Origin: Candidula unifasciata
Taxonomy: Eukaryota > Mollusca > Gastropoda > Stylommatophora > Geomitridae
Direction of reading: 5' to 3'
NCBI GenBank assembly: GCA_905116865.2
Contig: CAJHNH020001136.1
Coordinates: forward strand, 97,501 to 161,500
DNA length: 64,000 nt
The notes under the pieces were generated by a model that had not been told where the DNA came from, made no database searches, and was given only the letters and a program-made list of their open reading frames with translations. Positions 53,019 to 62,470 of the stretch are shown here, in pieces (position 1 is the first letter of the stretch; each line of letters opens with the position of its first letter). The position numbers and the translations under genes were made by a program.

Positions 53019-53323
53019 AGATGCCTGAGTATAGGAGATGAAATTACAAGACTTAGACAGCAAGGGCTGGACAAGATAAAAGAAATATTGAACAACAGTT
53101 ATCAATCATTACAGTACCGAATACCCTTAAGCAAGGTCTCAAAGAAATGAAGATCAAGTTATACAGCGTACTAGAAAGAGATCACAGAAGGGAGATCCTT
53201 CACTCACCAACAACACCTTGCTGAGGTAACTAGAGGGAGAAAAACAAGAAAAATAGTCTAGAACTCTAGAGGGAGAAAAACAGAAGAAGAATGGTCAGTG
53301 ACTAAATGCAATAAAGATTATTC

Positions 53324-54094
53324 GGCTCTCCTCCAAACTTCTACCCCGGCATTATGGCCCTACCGGCCGGGCCGAACAAATATCCTTACTGGGCTCAGTC
53401 CTATTAAAAATTTGCAAACTTCCGGCGACGAACAAATCGCAGCAAAACTAGGATCGGCTCCGTATAGCGAAACAAATGCTCTAACAGGGTCTCAGCAATA
53501 TGTTAATTGTGGACCTGTTTTCTTATTGTTTCTGATTACCTGACAATTTTAAGAGACGCAACACTGCAGACGATAATAGCGACCGTTGACACTTTCGAGC
53601 GTTTCTGCAGACGATAAAAGTGACATGGCGGGGAGACCACGTGCGCCGACTCAGATTAGCGTCGTCGTTGTCCTCAAACTTTTCGGCATGCGCAAAACGC
53701 GGTTACACTTACAGCCGACCGTATCCCCCGCGCCGCTACGCGCAGATGGGGGGCTAAACTAGAAGCCTGGGACTCAGAAGTAAATTAATTGGAGGAAGTT
53801 GCAGGAGATCCAGTAGCAGCTGCTTGTGAGTCCCAGCCATCTAGTTTAGCCCCATCTGCTACGCGCGTAACGACGCGGGGGATACGGTCGGTGGTGAGGC
53901 ATAGTCACAGAAACAGGTCCGCAATTAACATATCTCTGAGACCCTGTTAGAGCATTTGTTTCACTATACGGAGCAGATCCTAATTTTGCTGCGATTCGTT
54001 CGTCGCCAGAAGTTCGCATATTTTTAATTGGACTAAGCCCTGTAAGGATATTTTAGGCCGCCATAATGCGGGGGTAGAAGTTCGGAGGAGAGCC
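53324..54094. mobile_element. foldback element with GGCTCTCCT ends (copy 4)
   Basis: Inverted arms of about 210 bases (53324-53530, 53900-54094), 8-bp flanks GATTATTC (53316-53323) and GATTAATC (54095-54102) with one mismatch. A second inverted pair lies inside (53720-53778 and 53833-53892, with CGACCGTATCCCCCGCG). CpG-rich. No telomere-like repeats, no coding, but the same terminal nonamer as copies 1 and 2. Confidence 0.78.
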
Positions 54095-54244
54095 GATTAA
54101 TCTGGCAACTATATTAATAATATTATTATGTTGGAAAGACTGAACACTTAGCCTGAGTATATTAATGTTGATTATTACTAGAATTAGGATTTAAGTCAAT
54201 TTTGAAGAAGAAGCTGATGCCTTAGTTTTAAACTTAGTAAAAAA

Positions 54245-54480
54245 CATGTTCACATGTTCATCGGTCTTCTACTCGTCTTCTTCTTTACGTCCTCCTCTTA
54301 CCGCTATGGGTGTCGATGGAAGCTTAAGGTACTACTGCTTCGTGCTTTTCTGGCTGCTTCAACCGAAGACACATCGTGGTACTGTAGAGTTTCTCTGATG
54401 TTATTCTTCCATTATGTTCTTGGTCTACCTCTTGCTCTACGTCCCTCTCCACCTTTGGTATATGATGTATCTGCATTAAA
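54245..54480 (-). pseudogene. non-LTR RT tail fragment
   Basis: Inverse of 'ggtggagagggacgtagagcaagaggtagacc' (RG..R.RGRPR type) with (GAA)n near 54285. Decayed. Confidence 0.45.
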
Positions 54481-54934
54481 TGACAATCCACAATCTAGCA
54501 ACTTTGGTCAAATTTTCAAAATCGTTTTATCCTCATAAAACAAGTACAGCTGCATCCGTATTGAAAACCCCTTTCCAACGGTGCCTCTTTCATGCCTCTA
54601 TGTCAAGTCAAATGAATGGTAAGGAAGGAATGGTAGTCTTGTACAGTACAGTCCAAAAAAAAAACATTTCTTTTCAGTCAGTCAATATGGACCACCAACC
54701 GACATCCAACAATTACACAACCGAAAACATGTGCGACAACGGTTTACCCGTGAATCCTTGTAGTACAAGGGCTTCACTCTCGTTTGTTGTAGAAACCATG
54801 TTGTTTTCACGCTCAAGCTCAAATGTATCGTCCTGTCGGAAGTGCCTTCAACATGCTGTAGTTTCACAATATATCTATCTATTTACACAATATTTGTGAA
54901 ATAGTCAGCTGGTCTCTGCGTTCTTTTAGTAGCT

Positions 54935-55080
54935 GCTTTTTCTCTACAGGACGTTACAGGAGCAACCCAAGCATTTGTTTGGCTGTTAGGGTTTTTCTAG
55001 GCATATTCTACATTCAGTAGTTTGCCTATGCCTATGAACGGTCAGCTCTCGGTACCACTGTCGAAACCAACGCAAAACGT
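54935..55080 (-). repeat. SINE-A copy, 5'-truncated
   Basis: Inverse reads 'cgttggtttcgacagtggtac', 'ctactgaatgtagaatatgcctagaaaaac', 'ttgctcctgtaacgtcctgtagag'. Confidence 0.65.
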
Positions 55081-55084
55081 GATC

Positions 55085-55350
55085 TTTGGCTATGAAAGTC
55101 TGGCGGGAAATTATGGGTGTTCGTCCACCTCTGGACATTAGTTTTGTTCTAGAAACTGAGTGTTGCATGCAATTCTGTTTTACATATCTGACTTGTTTGT
55201 TTGCAGACTGTTGGTTCCTTGCTTCTCGTGGCGATCACTTCGACTTCAAAGGAAACCCCCTGTTAGTGAACTCTTACGGCATGCTAGTTGGGGTGGCGGT
55301 AGGTCTATTCTTGTTTTCCCTCACAATGAGGCCCCAGGACCCACACTGAT
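55085..55350 (+). repeat. Rep-C copy
   Basis: 'tctggcgggaaattatgggtgttcg' start and 'gaggccccaggacccacac' end. Confidence 0.68.
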
Positions 55351-55369
55351 ATACCAGTTATTTGGCATT

Positions 55370-55955
55370 ATTTAGAAACTGCGTAGATGTGGTTTATAGA
55401 CGAATTATGAGAATTTCATGGGCAGATAAACAGAGCAGTGCAGGTGACTTTAAAGACACTGACTGCCCGGTTCGCTAGAGTAGTTGGCTAAACCGGACTG
55501 CGCGGTGACCGGATGACGAACTCCTTGTGGTCCAGGTTCACGCCCGTGGGTGGGCAGAAAATTCACATTTCTTCCAGATTTATGGTATTTATCATGGAAT
55601 CAAGGCCGAAAGTTTGCGATATCCATAATACCGAATTTAAGGCTTAACAATTCATGGCTTCTGGATACTAAAAAAAAAAAAAACACTGACTACGGAAGAG
55701 AACTTATTGTCCACATCAGAAGAAAGCAATTTATATTTTTTGGTCATCCGGTCCTGGGTCATCACATGAGAAGGGAAAGTCGAGTACACCGTGACAGTGG
55801 AAACGCTGGAGGAGGGAGGCAGAGGAAGACCGGGAAAGAAGATGCTGAACAGTTAAGATTTCACGGTATGAAAGATCAGCTGTATCTGAGTTAACTGAAA
55901 GTATACGCTTAGATAGATATGATAACCAATGCCATACGGCATGGACTTTAAGAAA
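55370..55955 (+). pseudogene. RTE-like RT 3' fragment split by SINE-B
   Basis: 'ctgcgtagatgtggtttatagacg' (MWFYR type) at left; after 55691 'ccacatcagaagaaagcaatttatattttttggtcatccggtcc' (IRRKQFIFFGHP) and an end like 21580-21600 ('acggcatggactttaagaa'). Confidence 0.55.
55465..55682 (+). mobile_element. SINE-B copy with 9-bp target duplication
   Basis: ACACTGACT at 55456-55464 and 55683-55691. Head GCCCGGTTCGCTAGAGTAG, box B GGTTCACGCC, body GCAGAAAATTCACATTTC, GATATCCATA, TTCTGGATACT, then A14. Confidence 0.82.
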
Positions 55956-55964
55956 AAGACAATG

Positions 55965-56052
55965 CCACTACTAGTAGTAGTAGTAGTAGCAGCAGCAGTA
56001 GTAGCAGTAGTGGTGGTGGTGGTGGTAGTAGCAGCAGTAGTAGCAGTAGTAC
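55965..56052 (+). repeat. trinucleotide microsatellite (GTA/GCA/GTG)n
   Basis: Mixed (GTA)n, (GCA)n and (GTG)n triplets over about 88 bases directly after an RT 3' end. Confidence 0.8.
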
Positions 56053-56244
56053 TAGTGCCTGAACCAAGACGGTCTCCAGTTCTGGAAGCAATGTTTACTT
56101 TAGAACAACCTTCATCACAGACACTACCATCGTTGAAATATACGTGTAAACTTCATGAAACAATATGCATAAGCAATTTTTGTTGTGTGATGTTTGCAGG
56201 CTAAAAATTTTGTACTTTATGTCCCTATGTTGTTATATTGTGTG

Positions 56245-56248
<4 letters not shown>

Positions 56249-56308
<60 letters not shown>
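56249..56308. repeat. (TA)n microsatellite
   Basis: About 30 TA units. Confidence 0.95.
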
Positions 56309-56309
<1 letters not shown>

Positions 56310-56494
56310 CTTCAATCTCAAGCTTATTTGTAGAATTTTTGTAGGGGACCGCAGGAAACACCGAAAAAAAAAGGGATTGTCAGAGTGAAAACTTAACGTA
56401 TCTTTAGCCCAGTTTTGTGACGTCAGCAGCAAATGGGTCACATGTCACATGGAGACGGTCTTGCCTGAACCCACACAGGGAATTATGCAGTAAT

Positions 56495-56700
56495 TCCTCT
56501 TCTTCTTCTTGTTCACCGGCTGTAAACTCCGCGGAAAGTTCCAGAAATGGACCTTTGCATGGACGCGCGTTTTACACATCTGGCTTATTTATATGCAGAT
56601 CTATTGGTTCCTCGCCCCTCAGCCAGTTGCACTCCGACTTTGAAGGAGACATTCCTAATTAGTTGTCTTGTTTGACATGCTTTTTAGGGAGGCAGTGGGA
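56495..56700 (+). repeat. Rep-C copy, 5' part deleted
   Basis: 'ttcaccggctgtaaactccgcgg' start, 'gcagatctattggttcctcgcccctcagcc' middle and 'gggaggcagtggga' near the end. Confidence 0.68.
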
Positions 56701-56829
56701 ATATTCTTTTCGCGCTAAAATGGAAGAAAGAAAATTACTACTACTAGGCCTACTACTACTCCGACCCTAGAAAATTATTGTGTGTGTAGGGAAAGGAGAG
56801 TTGATACACAGTTCTGAAACTCGTGGCTT

Positions 56830-57075
56830 GGCGCTCACCAAAGTCTTGAGATCGAATCCGCGTAGAGACGGCATTATATAATTGACTTAGTGCTCCCGGA
56901 CTCATCCAAGCTAAAATGAGCAGCTAGCCCTGTATACCCAATGTGCCTGAAACGTGGAAAAGGGTCCTTTACTGTTACATTTAAAATTGGTAACAGGAAA
57001 TGTCTTGGGAAGTAAAATTCGCCGACGTAGTGTTGACTGAATCACCCGTCGAATACGAATGGTCTGTAAAATAAA
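56830..57075 (+). repeat. SINE-D copy
   Basis: 'cgtggcttggcgctcacc' box A, 'gagatcgaatccgcg' box B, 'tgcctgaaacgtggaaaagggtccttt', 'gggaagtaaaattcgcc'. Body blocks are in a changed order, so it may be rearranged. Confidence 0.55.
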
Positions 57076-57654
57076 ACACCATCAACATAATATCAAGACA
57101 AGATTCTAAACTTCTAAAGTACCATCACACTAGCCGTGTCCCGTTGATCCTATTTGCCTGTTTGTTAAAGTAAAGAAACAACTGTAAAGTTTCTATGTTT
57201 ATCTATATTTACGCTTACCATAATGTACATTTATTCATGTTATAACAAAAATTAAATATACACTTTAAATTTTACTTATTTAAACTTTTAAATTTTACTT
57301 ATTTAAACTTCATAAATTTTAAGCCCTTATATTAAACAAAAGGTAAGGAATTTTGGCTTGGAGTCTTTTCACGTAAGAGTACTAAAGCTGCAGACGAGAA
57401 AGCAAGTGATGATTTTCCGAGTCTGAGGTGTGGGGTCCGCTGTTCGGAAAGATGAAAGAGAACCGGGCGATTCGAGTATGGGGTTCACGGGTATTGTTGG
57501 TTCCTTATGAGGCACACCATGTAATGAAGTATGTATTAAGAAGACTGCCTTCGTTTTTATTTTTCAGTGGTTCTCTTACAGAGAGTGTGTTTGCGGCCTC
57601 TCTCTTACTCTTTTCTGTGTAGAAATGGAGAGATAGATTACTACGGTGTTCGGC

Positions 57655-57997
57655 AATTTGCGGTCTTTTCAGCAATTTCCGTTACCCGGAAACCGTTCGA
57701 AACTTGTTCGGGAAATCTCGGCTGGTTTCCGGATGGGTCCAAATCTCTCATGAAATTTCGCGATTGGTGGGAATTTGGACTAGCTATAAATAGCTGAAAA
57801 CGGCGGGAACGATCCCGATTACAAATACAAGTTTATACAGCCTGAATTGCTCTGTTTTTTCTGTTACATTTACATCAGTTTGATTAAAAATTCGGTAAGT
57901 ATTCAAGGTTAGTGTTAGGCCTTAGCTGTTACTAGACATGGTAATGCTAGTTATAATTGAATTCTCCGTCCAGTTTTACATTTGTATATAAAATTTC
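57655..57997 (+). promoter_or_regulatory. promoter-like sequence, left copy
   Basis: TATAAATA at 57785-57792, then 'gctgaaaacggcggg' and about 100 bases later a strong splice donor TTCG/gtaagt (57895). This looks like a pol II promoter with a short first exon. It is repetitive: an inverted copy lies at 59235-59870 and part of the right half at 60401-60620. No gene product can be tied to it. Confidence 0.35.
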
Positions 57998-57999
57998 GG

Positions 58000-58832
58000 G
58001 GCTCTCCTGTCAAATCCGGACGAAGAATAAACAGCCGTGGACGAGTTAGTCAGAGTTCTCTCCCTTGGCCGCACTCCGAACAGTAATCGGAAAACAAACG
58101 AAATAAACGACACACTTACCTATCATCCTGCGGTTGCGTGTAGGGCTGCGTACGGTTTCGTGAGGCATTGTGAATGGTTGTGTAGTCATCATCATGCGGT
58201 TGTTGGGTTAGAGTTAGGGGTAGGGTTAGGGGTAGGGTTAGAGGTAGGGTTAGGGTTAGATGTGAAAATTTTGACGTAGGATTTCGAAATACTGGCCGAC
58301 AATCAAATGTTTGTGGGAGTGGCGCCACTGAAACTCTGCCAAATATGACGCCAATCGCGTGCGGCTGGTGCCCCCAATCGTTGGCGAATTGTGCGTTTGA
58401 CCAGCATCCAGAGGCCCTCGATTGTTTGTGTGTGTGTATGGGACTGTGCGCGATTATAGGGAAATCCGGCGTCAAAATTGTCAAATCTAACGCTAAACCT
58501 AACACTACCGCTAACCCTAATCCTAATCCTACTCCCTAACCCTAACCCCTACCCCTAACCACGCAAATTTATCGATCATTAAAGCATACAAATCGGCAAA
58601 AACCAACAAACAAAACACACCCAAAAAAAAAAACCAGAATTGTCCTGCAGCGTCGAAAAAAAACCCCAGATCTGGGGGAAACAACCAAGCATTGGCAGCC
58701 CTGATGTCGACGTGACTGTCTTCTTTGTTTCGTTGGCTTTTCCGATCACTGTTCGCAGTGCGCCCAAGGGAGAGAACTCTGACTAAGTCGTCCAAGGCTT
58801 TTTATTCTTCATCCAGATTTGACAGGAGTACC
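58000..58832. mobile_element. inverted-repeat transposon with telomere-like repeats (copy 2)
   Basis: Ends GGCTCTCCTGTCAAAT and its inverse; inverted arms of about 100 bases. Exact 8-bp target duplication AATTTCGG (57992-57999, 58833-58840). TTAGGG-like array at 58200-58256, core with AGTGGCGCCACT at 58318-58329, CCCTAA-like array at 58495-58560. Its core aligns with copy 1 at 9570-9860. No transposase. Confidence 0.82.
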
Positions 58833-58838
58833 AATTTC

Positions 58839-60404
58839 GGCTCTACTGTCAAATTTGGCCGGTAAGCTGGACTGCTTCGGCCGGCTTAGTGGGAGTTATG
58901 TCCCTTGGCCAAACTCAAAACAACTCAAAACAAGTCGCGGAAAAAGTCACGAATCAAACGGCATACTTACCTATCATCATCCGGGTGCGTGTAGGGTTGC
59001 GTAGGGTGTCTATCATCGTCCTACGGTTGCGTGTAGGGCTGCTTATTGCGTGTAGGGTTGGTTGTTTACGTAAGATGAGGGGTAGGGTTAGGGTTAGCGT
59101 TCAGGAATTAGGGTTTAGGTTTGGGGTTAGGTTTAGGGTTAGGTGTAGCGTTAGATGTGACAATTGTGACGCCGTAGTTCCCTACAATTGCGCACAGTCG
59201 CATGCACACGCAAACAGTCGATAGGTACTTCAGTCAAATTTTTAAAATGCCCTCTACACCATTAAAACCAGCACAGTTAGATAGCTGTAAACAATCTCTT
59301 TCCAATGGTACCTCATTTAGGCTTGTTGTAAGAAACAGCCGCTAAAACTTGTGACCTAGAAACAAGAAGTTTTTCACTGCGCAACCTACTGCGCAGTTCT
59401 GTATCGGCTTTGTTGACATTGGACTGTCATTGGACAAGATGGCAGGCAATGAGACTCAGCTCACTCAGCCGCATGCGATTGCCTAAAAAATGTCACTGTA
59501 AATCTAAACAGCCAAAGACGGGAAAGAAATTTTATATGCAAATGTAAAATTGGACGGAGAATTCAATTGTAACTAGCATTACCACATCTGGTAATGTTTA
59601 AGGCCTAAACCAACCTCGAATTTACCGCTATTTTCAATCAAACTGATAGACTAACAGAAAAACAGAGAATGTCCGGCTGTCGTAGACATGCGCTGTTAAT
59701 CGAGTTCCTTCCCGCCGTTTTCAGCTATTTAGAGTGGGTGAAAATCACATCAATAGCAAAATTTCATGAGAGATTAGGACCCATCCCGAAACCCCAGCCG
59801 ACATTTCCGAAACAAGTTTCAAACGGTTTCTATGGTAACGGAAATTGTCGAAAAGATCGCTAATTTCCTAAACTGTAGTAGCTACAGTCGACGGACGGTG
59901 GATGCTACTGACACGGACAATTCGCCACCGATTGGGGCACCAGCCGCCGCACGCTATTGCCGTCATATTTGGCACACTTCCAGTGGCGCCACTCCCACAA
60001 GCATCAGATTGTCGGCCAGTATTTCGACCTCCTACGTGAAAATTGTCACATCTAACCCTAACCCCTAACCCTACCCCTACCCCTAACCCTACCCCTAACC
60101 CACACCCCTAACCCTACCGCTAACCCAAACCCTACGCAACCCTACACGCAACCGTATGATAATAGACACCCTACGCATCCCTGCACGCAACCGTATGATG
60201 ATGATAGACACCCTACGCGCAACCGAATGATGATAGGTAACCCTAGATGCAACCCTACACGCATCCGGATGATGATAGGTAAGTATGTCATTTGATTCGT
60301 GACTTTTTCCGCGACTTGTTTTGAGTTTGGCGAAGGGACATAACTCCCACTAAGCCCAGCTAAGCCGGCCGAAGCAGTCCAGCTTACTGGCCAAATTTGA
60401 CAGT
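58839..60404. mobile_element. inverted-repeat transposon with telomere-like repeats and cargo (copy 3)
   Basis: The left end GGCTCTACTGTCAAATTTGG shares its first GG with copy 2's right duplication, so copy 2 landed on its edge. TTAGGG-like array 59075-59155; CCCTAA-like array 60052-60130; AGTGGCGCCACT at about 59983-59994. The right arm runs to 'ccaaatttgacag' at 60403 and then breaks off into flanking DNA, so the last few bases and any target duplication are missing. Cargo 59235-59875 interrupts the core. Confidence 0.75.
59235..59875 (-). other. inverted promoter-like cargo inside copy 3
   Basis: The minus strand aligns with 57690-57997 and continues with what follows the repeat at 60521-60600 ('gacaagatggcag' on +, 'ctgccatcttgtc' in the flank). 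Roughly 80 percent alike by eye. It holds the 'ctaaatagctgaaaacggcggg' block, with a weakened TATA. Confidence 0.7.
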
Positions 60405-60521
60405 TTGATTAAAAATTCGGTAAGTATTCAAGGTTAGTGTTAGGCCTTAGCTGTTACTAGACATGGTAATGCTAGTTATAATTGAATTCTCTGTCCAATT
60501 TTACATTTGTATATAAAATTT
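60401..60521 (+). repeat. 121-bp direct repeat of 57876-57996
   Basis: 'cagtttgattaaaaattcgg' through 'tttgtatataaaattt', with only two differences by eye (ctccgtccag, ctctgtccaa). It includes the gtaagt donor but not the TATA box. Confidence 0.9.
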
Positions 60522-60621
60522 GTTTCTTATCAGTGGCTTTTTAGATTTACAGTGACATTTTTAAGGCACTGTGTCTGAAAAAAAAATTGTCTGCCATCTT
60601 GTCTGGGAACTTTTCACTAGT

Positions 60622-61785
60622 GACTAGGAGCCCGATAATTCAATAATACTCACTGTTTTCTGATATTTAGAGAATCTTATACACAAGTGTTTCAAAGTAC
60701 AAATCATTCAAGTAATTTGCTGTAGAAATTATAAAGATATTTTGAGGATTTTAAATAGATTATGTAATATTATCTGGATTATTTTATATTCACAGTGGGT
60801 TTCAAAAGCAGAGACGTTATAATTGATTAAATACTTGAACTGTCCAACCATTTATACTTTTGTATAGAAAATCTTGTACTTATAAATAATTTTTTAAACA
60901 TACTACACGTTTTTAATTAAACTAGTCTATGTGAAGTGAAAGAAAAAAATGACGGGGACAGCCATTGCTACTAGAATGTTTACTGCCGTTACCATAACAA
61001 CACAATAGTTATAGCCTGCTTTAAATCTGGACTTTCCCCTTTACTTTCAGTAAACATTTATTTATTATAATTCGTATTTATAATTACAATTATAGTAGCT
61101 ATTACAATTATTCAAGTGACCCATTTTAAAACGAAAGTAGAGATCGCTTAGTTACAAGATGGAGTCGGTGGTCCACGAAAAATGGCTTCTTTGCGTATCG
61201 GTTACTTTGAAATCCCGTCGCTCAATACTGGCTGTTCTAAATCGAATAGGTGGGCTCAAAGTTATTCAGAAGAGGTCGCTCTACCAATCGACACCTAACT
61301 TACATAGCGATCTTTATTCAGCCAAATAAATTTCATTATTTGCCATGCGGGAATTAAATTTCTTTAATATCTCCTTTTTAAAGTAAATATAAATACTTTT
61401 CATTGACATTTTTGGATTCTGCGTCTATTTTTACATAAATATGGGCAGTTTTGCTGGAATCTGTACATCATAGAATATAAAGTTTAAATTTCTTCCCGGT
61501 CACTTCTTAGGGCTAAATCGGCAATTTTTCAAAATGGCTACCGCGTGGCCTAAACGAACTGTTTATCTCAGATTAATTAATCTAGTTATTTATTAAAACA
61601 GTTCAAAAATAAGGCAAGTTTTATTCGTATTTATAATTTACCTTTCTTTAACTTAAATTTCACATGTTTTTATAATTTTAAATACCTGAACATGTTTTAG
61701 CACGTTTTTAACATGGACTATTTCTAGGGTATTTTGTGTTAAAAGTGGACACAGACAGCGGTTTAAACATTTTATAATCATCATC
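60622..61785. other. no gene assigned
   Basis: AT-rich. Two 'aaaatggc' or 'aagatgg' starts occur near 61158-61185 and 61540, one opening a 56-codon frame (61160-61330), but I see no homology or splice pattern. Confidence 0.3.
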
Positions 61786-62470
61786 ATCATCAGGTGCCTT
61801 GCCGACTGGCGTGGGCGATCATGCCTCTCCATAATCCGCGATCTCCTGCAGCATGTATCAGTTCGTGTGCCGACACACCTCCATGCCATGCAACAAGACT
61901 GTCAAGCATCTTCTCTCATGGTCTTCCTCTATCCCTCCTTCCACAGATCTTTCCAGTGGTCACAACATGTTCTATTTTCCCTCTTCTCATAACATGGCCG
62001 AAAAATGATGACTGTCTCCTTCTGATGTCAGTGATAAGTTGTCTTCGGTCTCCCGCCTCTTTTAAAACCTCTTGGTTGCTCTTTTTGGCTGTCCAAGGTA
62101 TTCTAAGCATTCTTCTGTAAAACCACATCTCTGAGGCCTCTAAAAATTGTTTGACCTGCCTACCGATTGTCCAGGATTCACATCCATATGTTAAAACTGG
62201 ATGTATGTAGCAAGCAAGAATTCTTTTTCTAACTCTCAATGACAAGGATATATTGCACAAGATGTTTTTCATTTTATAAAATGCAGTTTTTGCCTGTCCA
62301 ATTCTGTTTCTTATTTCAGTTATGCATCTTCCATCTGATGTTATCCATGTGCCCAGATACTTAAATTTCTGTACTTGTCTTAAAATAACACCATTGACTT
62401 TTATTACACATTTAGGAATAATTTGTTTCTTTGATACCACCAATACTTCTGTCTTCCCATTTTATAATAA
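61786..62470 (-). mobile_element. RTE-like element, 3' half, young
   Basis: Minus strand from 62443: KVNGVILRQVQKFKYLGTWI, RKRILACYIHPVLTYGCESW, MWFYRRMLRIPWTAKKSNQE, FFGHVMRRGKIEHVVTTGK, CGRRDRGRP; a frame break near 61916, then the end GGLWRGMIAHASRQGT type and (TGA)n. Post-YADD region of RT only; 5'-truncated. Confidence 0.8.

Noticed and set aside
55929..56204. 91-codon frame with a poly-Val/Ala stretch like a membrane segment
   Set aside because: Created by the (GTA/GCA/GTG)n microsatellite after an RT 3' end.
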